Assembly (NCBI GenBank): GCA_023389425.1
Contig: JAEWEK010000175.1
Coordinates: 1 to 46,177, forward strand
Source of the DNA: Pseudomonadota bacterium
GTDB lineage: Bacteria > Pseudomonadota > Gammaproteobacteria > Burkholderiales > Burkholderiaceae_D
Length of the DNA: 46,177 nt
Reading direction: 5' to 3'
The position numbers were made by a program, and so were the translations under genes. This document shows, in pieces, positions 37,998 through 46,177 of the stretch. Under the pieces are notes generated by a model. That model worked only from the letters and a program-made list of their open reading frames with translations, had not been told where the DNA came from and ran no database searches. The stretch's first letter is position 1; each line of letters opens with the position of its first letter.

Positions 37998-39749
37998 ATG
38001 AGTCTAGCAAGGCTGGTCGGCGGCTTCGTGCGCCGCCACTGGCGGAACTACGTGTCGTCGGCCTTCATGCTGTTCGGCGTGGCGCTCTGCACCGTGTGGA
38101 TCCCGCGGAAAGTGGGAGCGATGATCGACGGCCTGTCCGCGCACGGCATGTCGAACCACGAGCTGCTGGTCCAGATCGCGCAACTGCTCGCGCTGGGCGT
38201 GGCCATCTACGTGCTGCGCGTCGGCTGGCGCACCGTGCTGTATGCCGCTGCCTACCAGCTCGGCGTCGAACTGCGCACGCGCCTGTACAGGCGGCTCGCG
38301 GCGCAGGGCCCGGCCTTCTACCAGCGCCAGCGCACCGGCGACCTGATGGCGCTGGCCACCAACGACATCGATGCGATCGAAATGGCCGCCGGCGAGGCGA
38401 TGCTGGCCGGCTTCGACGGCACCTTGACCCTGGTGATGGTGCTCGGGATCATGGTGCTTGGCGTGGACTGGCGCCTGACGCTGGTGGCGCTGCTGCCCTT
38501 CCCGCTGATGGCGCTCGCCTTCTGGTATATCTCGGGCCACATCCATACCGCGTCCACCGATTCGCTCAAGCGCTTCTCCTCGCTCAACGACCACGTGCAG
38601 GAAACCCTGTCCGGCGTGCGCACGCTGCGCGCGCTGGGCCTGGAGCAGCGCAGCGCCAGCCAGTTCGCCGAGCTGGCCGCGCGCGCCTCCGACGCCAGCC
38701 TCACCGCGCAGAAATGGGAAGCTGCCTACGAGCCCGCGGTCGGCCTGACGCTGACGGCCGCCAGCGCCCTGACGCTGGGCCTGGGCGGCTACCTGGTCTG
38801 GAACCACCAGCTGACCATCGGTTCGCTGACCAGTTTCAGCATGTACCTCGGCCAGCTGATCTGGCCGATGTTCGCGGCCGGCTGGGTGCTGTCGCTGATC
38901 CAGCGCGGCAAGGCGGCGCTGGCGCGCGTGCAGCCGATGCTCGATGCCCCGCTCACCGTCGCCGACGAGGGCAGGATCGACAAGGTCGGGCGCGGTGCGC
39001 TGGCGCTGTCGCAGCTGCGCTTCGCTTACGGCGAATCCGGCAAACCCGCGCTCGACAAGGTGTCGCTGGTGCTGGAGCCGGGCCAGACGCTCGGCCTGGT
39101 CGGCGCCACCGGCTCCGGCAAGTCGACCCTGCTGCGCTTGCTGCTGCGCCAGGCCACGCCGCAGGAAGGCACGGTCACCTGGGGCGGACACCGGCTCGAA
39201 GAATACCGCCTCACGGCGCTGCGCTCCGCGATCAGCTGGGTGCCGCAGGAGTCCTTCCTGTTCTCGGCCAGCATCGCCGAGAACATCGCGCTGGGCCGCC
39301 CGTCGGCCACGCGCGCGCAGATCGAGCACGCCGCCAGCATGGCCGCCATCCACGACGACATCCTGCGCTTCCCGCAGGGCTACGACACGCCGGTCGGCGA
39401 AAAAGGCATCACCCTGTCGGGCGGCCAGCGCCAGCGTGTCGCGATCGCGCGTTCGCTGCTGGCGGACAGCTCGCTCCTGCTGCTCGACGACGCGCTGTCG
39501 GCGGTGGACACCGGCACCGAAACGCGCATCCTCGAGCACCTGGCCGAAGTGCGCCGCACGCGCCCCGAGCTGGCCGCGATCATCGCCAGCCACCGCCTGT
39601 CGGGCGTGGTCAACGCCGACCGCATCGTCGTGCTCAAGGAGGGCCGCATCGTCGAATCGGGCACCCACGAACAACTGCTCGCGCTCGACGGCTGGTACGC
39701 CAGCCAGTGGCGCTACCAACAACTGGAGGCCAGCCTCGATGCAAGCTGA
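37998..39749 (+). CDS. ABC exporter half-transporter, MdlA/SmdA-like (degenerate ATP site)
   Basis: A 583-residue fusion of six membrane helices (about 1-310) and one ATPase domain. Walker A is GATGSGKST (about 369-377), the signature is TLSGGQRQR (about 472-480), and Walker B reads LLLLDDALSAVD, with Asp where the catalytic Glu normally stands. The ending YQQLEASLD is as in MdlA. E. coli MdlA also has this Asp, so the protein is half of a heterodimeric exporter with one non-canonical ATP site. It overlaps the next gene by 11 bp. The substrate is unknown; related pairs export drugs or polyamines. Confidence 0.9.
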   Translation: MSLARLVGGFVRRHWRNYVSSAFMLFGVALCTVWIPRKVGAMIDGLSAHGMSNHELLVQIAQLLALGVAIYVLRVGWRTVLYAAAYQLGVELRTRLYRRLAAQGPAFYQRQRTGDLMALATNDIDAIEMAAGEAMLAGFDGTLTLVMVLGIMVLGVDWRLTLVALLPFPLMALAFWYISGHIHTASTDSLKRFSSLNDHVQETLSGVRTLRALGLEQRSASQFAELAARASDASLTAQKWEAAYEPAVGLTLTAASALTLGLGGYLVWNHQLTIGSLTSFSMYLGQLIWPMFAAGWVLSLIQRGKAALARVQPMLDAPLTVADEGRIDKVGRGALALSQLRFAYGESGKPALDKVSLVLEPGQTLGLVGATGSGKSTLLRLLLRQATPQEGTVTWGGHRLEEYRLTALRSAISWVPQESFLFSASIAENIALGRPSATRAQIEHAASMAAIHDDILRFPQGYDTPVGEKGITLSGGQRQRVAIARSLLADSSLLLLDDALSAVDTGTETRILEHLAEVRRTRPELAAIIASHRLSGVVNADRIVVLKEGRIVESGTHEQLLALDGWYASQWRYQQLEASLDAS

Positions 39750-41526
39750 TACTTCGCACCAGGGCATCCGCAACCAGGCCGGGCAAGCCGCGCGCCTGCT
39801 GCGCCGCGCTGCCTGGCCCGACCGCGCGCACCTGTGGTGGGCGATCCTGTGGCTCGTCGTCTCGGCCGGCCTCGAGGTGCTCGGCCCCCTGCTCGGCAAG
39901 AAGCTGATCGACGATCACCTGCTGCCGCATCACCTGGACTGGACCCGCATGTGGCTGCTGCTGGCCGGCGTGCTGCTGTTCGGCTGGAGCGCGTCGTGGC
40001 TGCGCTACCTGCAGCTGGTGCGCCTGTCGGGCCTGGCGATGCGCTCGGTGCAGCGCCTGCGCGAATGGGTGTACGGCCACGTGCTGCGCCTGCCGATGGC
40101 TTTCTTCGACCGCGCCATCACCGGCCAGCTGGTCAGCCGCGTCACCAACGATACCGAAGCGGTCAAGACCCTGTACATCCAGGTGCTGTTCGTGATCCTC
40201 GACAGCGGCATCGTCCTGGTCGGCACGACGGCGGCGATGGCCTGGCTCGACTGGCGCCTGATGCTGATCGTGCTCGCGCTGGTGCCGGCGGTGCTGGGCA
40301 TCGTGTGGCTGTACCAGCGCCTGTCGGCGCCCGCGGTCACGCGCGCCCGCGCCCTGCGCAGCGACATCAACGGCCAGATGGCCGAATCGATCGGCGGCAT
40401 GAGCGTGCTGCAGGCGAACAACGCGCAAGAGCGCTTCGCCGAACGCTTCGCAGGCACCAACCGGGCGCACTACAAGGCGCGCCTGTCCGAGCTGCGCGCC
40501 AATGCCCTGCTGCTGCGGCCCGCGCTCGACTTCCTCAACGTGGTGCTGCTGGCGGTGGTCATCTTCAGCTTCGGCCAGCGCAGCATGAACGCGGTGGAAG
40601 TGGGCGTGCTGTACGCCTTCATCAGCTACATCGCCCGGGTGGTCGAACCCCTCATCCAGATCACGATGCAGTTCAGCGGCCTGCAGCAGGCGGTGGTCGC
40701 GACCTCGCGGGTGGCGGCGCTGCTGGACGAAGCGGGCGCGCCCGATCACGCGCCGGGACAGGCGGCGCAATTGCGCGCGCCGGTGAAGGAAGGCGTGCCG
40801 GCGGTGCGCGTCGACCGCGTCAGCTTCAGCTACGTGCCCGGCACGCCGGTGCTGCACGAGCTGTCGCTGGAGATCCCGCAAGGAGCGTTCATCGGCATCG
40901 TCGGCCACACCGGCAGCGGCAAGTCGACGCTGCTGTCGCTGCTGCTGCGCTACTACGCGCCCGAACGCGGCGCCATCGACATCAACGGCGAGCCGCTGGC
41001 ATCGATCGGCAACGAGCGCTTCCGCGCCGAGGTCGGTCTGGTGCCGCAGGATCCCTTCCTGCTGGCCGCATCGGCGCGCGAGAACATCGACATGGGACGC
41101 GGCCTGCCGCCCGAACGCATCGAGGCGGCGGCGCGCGCGGCCCACGCGCACGGCTTCATCGCCGCGCTCGAACAGGGCTACGACACGCCGCTCGGCGAAG
41201 GCGGCTCGCGCCTGTCCACCGGCCAGAAACAGCTGATCGCGATCGCCCGCGCGCTGGCCGGCCAGCCGCGCATCCTGCTGCTGGACGAAGCGACCTCGCA
41301 CATCGACAGCCAGACCGAGCAAGTGGTGCAGCAGGCGCTGGACGAGCTGCGCGGCCAGGTGACCATCATCGCCATCGCGCACCGGCTGTCGACCATCCGC
41401 GATGCCGACCGCATCATCGTGCTGAACCACGGGCGCATCGCCGAAACCGGCTCGCACGACACCCTGATGCAGGTCGATGGCGGGCTCTACCAACGCCTCT
41501 ACCTGCTCCAGCAACTGGCCGCATGA
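39739..41526 (+). CDS. ABC exporter half-transporter, MdlB/SmdB-like (consensus ATP site)
   Basis: A 595-residue partner of the preceding protein. The start MQADTSHQG overlaps the mdlA-like stop by 11 bp; a long open frame upstream is only out-of-phase sequence of that gene. Six membrane helices (about 35-330), then Walker A GHTGSGKST (about 389-397), signature LSTGQKQL (LSGGQ variant, as in MdlB LSVGQ), and Walker B ILLLDEATSHID with the catalytic Glu intact. Together the two should form an asymmetric heterodimeric inner-membrane exporter. Confidence 0.9.
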   Translation: MQADTSHQGIRNQAGQAARLLRRAAWPDRAHLWWAILWLVVSAGLEVLGPLLGKKLIDDHLLPHHLDWTRMWLLLAGVLLFGWSASWLRYLQLVRLSGLAMRSVQRLREWVYGHVLRLPMAFFDRAITGQLVSRVTNDTEAVKTLYIQVLFVILDSGIVLVGTTAAMAWLDWRLMLIVLALVPAVLGIVWLYQRLSAPAVTRARALRSDINGQMAESIGGMSVLQANNAQERFAERFAGTNRAHYKARLSELRANALLLRPALDFLNVVLLAVVIFSFGQRSMNAVEVGVLYAFISYIARVVEPLIQITMQFSGLQQAVVATSRVAALLDEAGAPDHAPGQAAQLRAPVKEGVPAVRVDRVSFSYVPGTPVLHELSLEIPQGAFIGIVGHTGSGKSTLLSLLLRYYAPERGAIDINGEPLASIGNERFRAEVGLVPQDPFLLAASARENIDMGRGLPPERIEAAARAAHAHGFIAALEQGYDTPLGEGGSRLSTGQKQLIAIARALAGQPRILLLDEATSHIDSQTEQVVQQALDELRGQVTIIAIAHRLSTIRDADRIIVLNHGRIAETGSHDTLMQVDGGLYQRLYLLQQLAA

Positions 41527-41578
41527 CTTTACAAATTTGCCACATGAGTTGTTTTTTTTTGCGTTATCTAATGAAAAG

Positions 41579-41609
41579 TTGAATTTCTTGTTTGCAACAT
41601 CGCTATAAT
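41579..41609 (+). promoter_or_regulatory. Candidate promoter of the TPR-GGDEF gene
   Basis: TTGAAT (41579-41584) and a perfect TATAAT (41604-41609), 19-bp spacer, about 54 bp before the start. The region is AT-rich in an otherwise GC-rich stretch and includes a run of nine T. Confidence 0.5.
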
Positions 41610-41662
41610 CCCAAGACGGCCCCGCGCGACTTGCGGGCGCCCGTCAAACAGTTGAGGGATGC

Positions 41663-43741
41663 ATGCCGGCAGCTTTCACCTATCGACCGCCACACCGCCG
41701 CAGCCGCGCGCTGCTGGCCGCCGTGTGCCTGGCGGCGTCCCTCGCCCATGCCCAGCAGACCCCATCGCTGACCGAACGCCTCGCCGACATGCGCGAGCCG
41801 ATCCGCTTCCTGCCCGAGCGCGCGGTGCCGCAGCTGCTGGCGATGCAGGGCGAAGCGCGCAAGGCGGATCTCATCGACCGCTCCGAATTCCTGGCGCTGC
41901 TCGCCAGCGGCTACCTCGGCCTGGGCAAGCCCGACGACGCCGACGCCCTGTGCGACCAACTGATCTCGCTCGGCCGCGAACACAGCCTCGATGTCGCGCT
42001 GGCCAAGGGCATGCTCGTCAAGGGCTACGTGCTCTTCATGCGCAACCAGCTGGCCGAAGCGCACCGCATGATCTGGGACGCCGAAAAGCTCGCCGCCAAC
42101 ACCAACGATCCGGAGCTGAAGCTGCGCACCCTGATCGCCTCGGGCGAATCGTTCTCGGAAGAGGGCAATTTTCCGCGTGCGCTGGAGAAGATGCAGGGCG
42201 CCGTGTCGCTCGCCCGCGAACAGGGCGCGCCTTTCCACGTGGTGGTCGCGCTGAATGCGCTGGCGATCCTGTACGACCGCATGCGCGAATACGACAAGGG
42301 CTTGGCGGCGCTGGAGGAAGCGGCGCCGCTGGCCGAAAAGGGCAATTCGCCGGGCCGCCTGGCGGCGCTGAAGCTGACCGAATATGGCCTGGCCATGGAC
42401 TCCAGCCAGCCGCACCGGGCACGTGATGCGCTGCTGGCCGCGCTGGGCGCGCAGCGGCGCATGGGCGCCGTCGGCGATGTCGCGCACACGCTGAACAACC
42501 TGTCCGACAATTACCTGCGCCTGGGCGAATTCAACAACGCGCTCTCGTATGCGCGCCAGGCTGTGGAAGCCAGCACCGCGCTGCAGAACCGGCAGCTGAT
42601 GACCGTGGCGAAAGCAAACATGGGGCTGGCGCAGATCGGCGCCGGCCAACTGGCCGAAGGCAAACGCTCGGTCGAGGAAGCGCTGCGCCAGATCGAGCCC
42701 ACCGGCGACAAGCTGCAGATGCAGGCGGTGCTGATCGAGTTCGGCGAGTCACTGGAAAAAGCCGGAGACTACCTGGGTGCGGTCAAGGCCTACCACCGCG
42801 AACGCGACCTGTCCAACCAGCTGTTCGAGGAACGCCGCCACAAGCTCACGCTGGAACTGCAGACCAAATACGAGACCGACAAGAAGCAGGCGCAGATCGA
42901 ACTGCTGGGGCGCGAAAACCAGGTCAAGTCGGCGGAGCTGAGCAACCGGCGCCTGCAGCAGCGCATCTGGTGGCTGCTCGCGCTGGTGTTCACGCTGTCC
43001 CTGGTGATCGTCACCATCCTGTACCGCAAGGTGCGCAATGCGAACGTCAGGCTGGAGGAGAAGAACCTCGAACTGAAGGCGCAGAGCGTGCGCGATCCGC
43101 TCACGGGCCTGTACAACCGGCGCCACTTCCAGGAATACATGCGCGGCTACCAGCCCACCGAAAAGCGCGGCGCCGGCACCTCGCGCGAGGACGTGGTGGG
43201 CGCGCTGTTCCTGCTCGACGTCGACCACTTCAAGAACATCAACGACACCTGCGGCCATGCGGCCGGCGACGCCGTGCTCAAGGCGATCGCGGCCTGCCTG
43301 CACGACATCCTGCGCGGCACCGACATGATCGTGCGCTGGGGCGGCGAGGAGTTCCTGGCCTTCCTGCCGGCGATTCCGCGCAGCGGACTGGACGAAATCG
43401 CGCGGCGCCTGCTGGTCGGGATTTCGTCGACCGCGATCGATTACCAGGGCAAGCAGATGTCGGCGAACGTGTCGATCGGCTTCGCGCCCTTCCCGATCGC
43501 GCCTCCGGGGCAGGAGCCGCTGACCTGGGAGCGCGCGGTGAACCTGGTCGACATGGCGCTGTACCTGGCCAAGGGCCACGGCCGCAACCGCGCCTACGGC
43601 GTGCGCAGCCTTGCCAACTTCGAGCAGACCACGATGGACGACGTCGAGCAGGATCTCGAACACGCCTGGCGCGACGGCCACGTCGAGCTGTCGATCGTGC
43701 TGGGCGGGGCGTGGCCGGAACTGCGGGCGACGGGCAGCTAG
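41663..43741 (+). CDS. TPR-containing membrane diguanylate cyclase (GGDEF)
   Basis: A 692-residue signalling protein. A signal peptide (ending near SLAHA) is followed by about 370 residues of TPR-like helical repeats predicted in the periplasm, a coiled segment, one membrane helix (about 434-453, WWLLALVFTLSLVIVTILY), and a cytoplasmic GGDEF domain starting RDPLTGLYNRRHF (about 478). The active site is RWGGEEF, and an RxxD inhibitory site (RGTD) lies five residues before it, so it should make cyclic di-GMP with product inhibition. The trigger sensed by the TPR domain is unknown. It stands alone, converging with the next gene. Confidence 0.9.
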   Translation: MPAAFTYRPPHRRSRALLAAVCLAASLAHAQQTPSLTERLADMREPIRFLPERAVPQLLAMQGEARKADLIDRSEFLALLASGYLGLGKPDDADALCDQLISLGREHSLDVALAKGMLVKGYVLFMRNQLAEAHRMIWDAEKLAANTNDPELKLRTLIASGESFSEEGNFPRALEKMQGAVSLAREQGAPFHVVVALNALAILYDRMREYDKGLAALEEAAPLAEKGNSPGRLAALKLTEYGLAMDSSQPHRARDALLAALGAQRRMGAVGDVAHTLNNLSDNYLRLGEFNNALSYARQAVEASTALQNRQLMTVAKANMGLAQIGAGQLAEGKRSVEEALRQIEPTGDKLQMQAVLIEFGESLEKAGDYLGAVKAYHRERDLSNQLFEERRHKLTLELQTKYETDKKQAQIELLGRENQVKSAELSNRRLQQRIWWLLALVFTLSLVIVTILYRKVRNANVRLEEKNLELKAQSVRDPLTGLYNRRHFQEYMRGYQPTEKRGAGTSREDVVGALFLLDVDHFKNINDTCGHAAGDAVLKAIAACLHDILRGTDMIVRWGGEEFLAFLPAIPRSGLDEIARRLLVGISSTAIDYQGKQMSANVSIGFAPFPIAPPGQEPLTWERAVNLVDMALYLAKGHGRNRAYGVRSLANFEQTTMDDVEQDLEHAWRDGHVELSIVLGGAWPELRATGS

Positions 43742-43750
43742 CGGCGCGCC

Positions 43751-44068
43751 TTACTTCGCCGCGTCCTGGATCTTCTCGCCCGCCTTCTCGACCTTCTTCC
43801 CGACTTCCTCGGTCACCCGGCTCACGCCTTCGCGCGCATCGTCGGTCGCATCCCTGATCTGGTCGCGCGCCTGGTCGGCCGACTGCTGCAACGTCTTGGC
43901 GGCCTCGTTGGCCTTGTCGATCGGCGCGTGCAGCTGTGCGGCCACCTTGTCGCCCGCATCGTCCACCGCCTTGCCCGCGCGCTGCGCCGGCCCCATGTCC
44001 TCCCCATGCTTGCCGCAAGCGGCCAGCAGCAATGCGGCCAGCACGACGGCCATCGGTTTGGTCTGCAT
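43751..44068 (-). CDS. Small helical lipoprotein
   Basis: A 105-residue lipoprotein: MQTKPMAVVLAALLLAAC, lipobox LAAC with Cys18. The mature part is one long charged amphipathic helix with repeated DxAxDxxxxA and EEVGKKVEKAGEKIQDAA patterns, like apolipoprotein- or LEA-like envelope proteins. The ATG at 44068 has AGGAG 6 bp upstream; an ATG two codons earlier sits too close to it. It converges with the GGDEF gene, 9 bp apart. No specific function can be given. Confidence 0.78.
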   Translation of the reverse strand: MQTKPMAVVLAALLLAACGKHGEDMGPAQRAGKAVDDAGDKVAAQLHAPIDKANEAAKTLQQSADQARDQIRDATDDAREGVSRVTEEVGKKVEKAGEKIQDAAK

Positions 44069-44144
44069 CTGCATCTCCTGTTGTTGAGCTGTCCATAGCA
44101 TACACCGGGCGCGGCGCGCGCCGGAAATGCCGGCAGGCGCAACG

Positions 44145-44150
44145 TATAAT
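44145..44150 (+). promoter_or_regulatory. Perfect TATAAT before the M29-like gene
   Basis: TATAAT lies 31 bp before the chosen start and 16 bp before an in-frame ATG at 44161, so the leader is very short. No convincing -35 is seen. Confidence 0.45.
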
Positions 44151-44175
44151 GTCAGGCCATATGTTCAGGCACGCC

Positions 44176-45228
44176 ATGAGTTCCACCGATCTTCCGCCCT
44201 CCCCCGACCTACCCGCCGCCGCCGTCGATGCCGCCCAGGCGCACCTGCGCGACGTCCTGCATATCGCGGTCGAACACACGCCCCCGCAGGCCGCGCTGGT
44301 GGTGCACGACACCCGTACCGGGCTGGCGCGCGCGCTTAGCGAGGGCTACCGCCGCAACCTGCCCGGCGCCGCCTTCCTCGATTTCGACAGCGTCGCGCCG
44401 GATGAGGTGCTGGCCGCGTTCAGGCGCATGGCCGCGGGCGGCCTCGTGGTGCTGGTCCAGTCGACCAACTTCCGCCTCGAAGCCTTCCGCATCCGCGTCG
44501 AACTGTTCAAGCTGGGCCTGAAAGTGATCGAACACGTGCACCTGTCGCGCATGCCCGGCGCCCAGGCCGAACATTACATCGAGGCGCTGGCCTACGACCC
44601 GGCCTATTTCCGCGGCGTCGGCAAGGCGCTCAAGGCCCGCATCGACGCCGCGCCCGGCGCGCGCGTCGTCGGCGGCGATGCCGAGCTGGTATTCGCATCG
44701 AGGCTCGAACCGGCCAAGCTGAACGTGGGCGACTACAGCGAGATGAACAACGTCGGCGGCCAGTTCCCGATCGGCGAAGTGTTCACCGAGGCGCTGGACC
44801 TGGAAGCGGTGCATGGCCGCGTGCGCATCCACGTGTTCGGCGATACCGCCTACCGCTCCAACCGCCCGGAGCAGCCGATCACGCTGGTGGTCGAGCGCGG
44901 CCGCGTGGTCGATGCGATCGACTCCACGCCCGAATTCGATGAAGTCCTCGCCAATATCCGGCGCGACGAAGGCGAAGTGTGGATCCGCGAGCTGGGCTTC
45001 GGCCTGAACCGCGCCTTCACGCGCGAACGCCGTGTCGACGACATCGGCACCTATGAGCGCATGTGCGGCATCCACCTGTCGCTTGGCGCCAAGCACGGCG
45101 TGTATCCCAAACCCGGATTCAAGCGCAAGGACGCGCGCTACCATATCGACGTGTTCGCGGTGACCGATGCGGTCTACCTCGGCGACGAGCGCGTGTACGA
45201 AAACGGAGCCTGGACCGCGCGCGGCTGA
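44176..45228 (+). CDS. M29-like metallopeptidase (aminopeptidase family)
   Basis: A 350-residue soluble protein. NVGGQFPIGEVFTEAL carries the Gly-Glu-Val-Phe block of M29-type thermophilic aminopeptidases, and ELGFGLN followed by YERMCGIHLSLGAKHGVYP and YHIDVF fits the C-terminal metal site (Glu, His, His, Asp). The N-terminal domain (VVHDTRTGLARALSEGYRR) is less conserved. 2,5-dihydroxypyridine dioxygenases share this fold, so peptidase activity is probable but not assured. The start MSSTDL was chosen; ATG 44161 (MFRHAM) is an alternative. It ends 14 bp before the Lgt-like gene. Confidence 0.68.
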   Translation: MSSTDLPPSPDLPAAAVDAAQAHLRDVLHIAVEHTPPQAALVVHDTRTGLARALSEGYRRNLPGAAFLDFDSVAPDEVLAAFRRMAAGGLVVLVQSTNFRLEAFRIRVELFKLGLKVIEHVHLSRMPGAQAEHYIEALAYDPAYFRGVGKALKARIDAAPGARVVGGDAELVFASRLEPAKLNVGDYSEMNNVGGQFPIGEVFTEALDLEAVHGRVRIHVFGDTAYRSNRPEQPITLVVERGRVVDAIDSTPEFDEVLANIRRDEGEVWIRELGFGLNRAFTRERRVDDIGTYERMCGIHLSLGAKHGVYPKPGFKRKDARYHIDVFAVTDAVYLGDERVYENGAWTARG

Positions 45229-45242
45229 CAGCGAAAGAGAAC

Positions 45243-46172
45243 ATGCAATCCTATCCCTACCTGAGCGACGTCATCTTCGCCCTGACCGGCTACCGTGTGC
45301 CGCTGCCGTTTGCGACATTCGGCCTGCTGGTCGGCATCGCCGCGCTGGTGGCTGCGGCCTGTTTCAGCGCCGAGCTGCGGCGCCTGCACGGCGCAGGCCG
45401 CATCGGCAGGGTGCGCAAGATGGCGCGCGTGGCCGGCAACAAGATCGCGGCCGATGTCGCGCCGCAGGAAATCGTGAGCGACATGGTGATCCTCGTGATG
45501 GTCCTGGGCGTGATCGGCGCGCGCCTGTTCCACATCCTCGAACACAGCGACGAATTCATGGCCGATCCGGCCGCGATGATCTTCAACCGCTCCGGCCTGT
45601 CGGTATTCGGTGGCCTGATCTTCGGCACGCTGGGCGGCATCGCGTTCGTGCGCCGTTACAAGCTGCCGCCGCGCCTGCTGATGGACGCGATCGCGCCGGC
45701 CCTGATGCTGGGCTACGCCATCGGCCGCATCGGCTGCCAGGTCGCGGGCGACGGCGACTGGGGCATCGCATCCAACCTGGCGCTCAAGCCGGCGTGGCTG
45801 CCAGGCTGGCTGTGGGCGCAAACCTACGACAACAACATCTTCGGCGCCATCATCGCCGCGCCGGGCGTGTATCCGACACCGGTGTACGAGACCGCCATGG
45901 CGGCGCTGTGTTTCGCGGTACTGTGGGCGCTGCGCCGCCATCCCTTCCAGGCCGGATGGCTGTTCTCGCTGTACCTGCTGCTGGCCGGCGTCGAACGCCT
46001 GCTGGTCGAACAGATCCGCGTGAATCCGGTACTGCAGATCGGTTTCATCCACGGCACGCAGGCCGAGATGATCGCCGTCGCCCTGATCGCCGCCGGCGCC
46101 GCCGGCCTCGCGCTGCTGACCCGCCGCAGCGGCGCCGCGCCGCTGCCCGGCATTACCCAAGCCCAGGAGTGA
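45243..46172 (+). CDS. Divergent prolipoprotein diacylglyceryl transferase-like membrane protein
   Basis: A 309-residue protein with about seven membrane segments. VLGVIGARLFHILEH, YAIGRIGCQVAGDGDWG and VYPTPVYET align with the Lgt signatures GARLFHVL, GRIGNFxNGE and HPTQLYE. However, the essential HGGL histidine (His103 in E. coli Lgt) is Phe here (SGLSVFGGLIFG), and Asn of RIGN is Cys. This places it in a divergent Lgt-like group and makes standard lipoprotein lipidation doubtful; the genome probably has a separate canonical lgt. It follows the M29-like gene closely. CAGGAG plus ATG at 46175 suggests another gene begins at the window edge. Confidence 0.72.
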   Translation: MQSYPYLSDVIFALTGYRVPLPFATFGLLVGIAALVAAACFSAELRRLHGAGRIGRVRKMARVAGNKIAADVAPQEIVSDMVILVMVLGVIGARLFHILEHSDEFMADPAAMIFNRSGLSVFGGLIFGTLGGIAFVRRYKLPPRLLMDAIAPALMLGYAIGRIGCQVAGDGDWGIASNLALKPAWLPGWLWAQTYDNNIFGAIIAAPGVYPTPVYETAMAALCFAVLWALRRHPFQAGWLFSLYLLLAGVERLLVEQIRVNPVLQIGFIHGTQAEMIAVALIAAGAAGLALLTRRSGAAPLPGITQAQE

Positions 46173-46177
46173 GCATG

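Overview
The window is a GC-rich (roughly two-thirds G+C by eye), densely coded stretch with groEL, a phasin, two Glk-RpiR fusion proteins and typical betaproteobacterial dispersed palindromes. This points to Oxalobacteraceae (Massilia/Telluria/Duganella-like). That placement is an inference from gene content, not from a marker gene.

Layout. 1-4.7 kb: the 3' part of groEL, carrying an internal deletion and frameshift; a nested repeat; a YtrA-type gntR-ABC ATPase-permease operon with a visible operator; a small lipoprotein. 4.7-5.6 kb: a lower-GC accessory patch with a candidate structured RNA (+) facing a 185-aa protein of unknown function (-), both ending at one UUCG hairpin. 5.8-35.2 kb: a large maltodextrin/starch locus, interrupted only by a DEAD-box helicase gene. 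35.2-46.2 kb: ordinary chromosomal genes (acetyltransferase, frameshifted cytosine deaminase, phasin, MdlAB-like ABC exporter, TPR-GGDEF protein, lipoprotein, M29-like metallopeptidase, divergent Lgt-like protein).

How the starch locus works (inference from families and predicted location). A TonB-dependent receptor (24979-27876) brings maltodextrins across the outer membrane. Exported enzymes shorten and debranch them: pullulanase, alpha-amylase, a SusA-like neopullulanase, a GDE-type debranching enzyme and an unassigned six-hairpin glycosidase. Two GPH/SLC45-like MFS carriers take up the products. A cytoplasmic GH13 alpha-glucosidase releases glucose, the glucokinase half of two Glk-RpiR fusions phosphorylates it, and phosphoglucomutase interconverts glucose-1-P and glucose-6-P. 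A flavin-dependent halogenase homologue lies behind the receptor, separated from it by an intrinsic terminator.

The most informative pattern is a 15-bp dyad with consensus TGTAGT-N3-ACTACA. It occurs, with varying fidelity, in all three divergent promoter regions of the sugar locus (9.3 kb, 19.1 kb, 28.1 kb). Several copies overlap candidate -10 boxes. It resembles HexR/RpiR-type operators and is a natural candidate target of the two Glk-RpiR fusions, whose recognition helices are almost identical. No tRNA, rRNA, CRISPR array, complete insertion sequence or integrase was seen.
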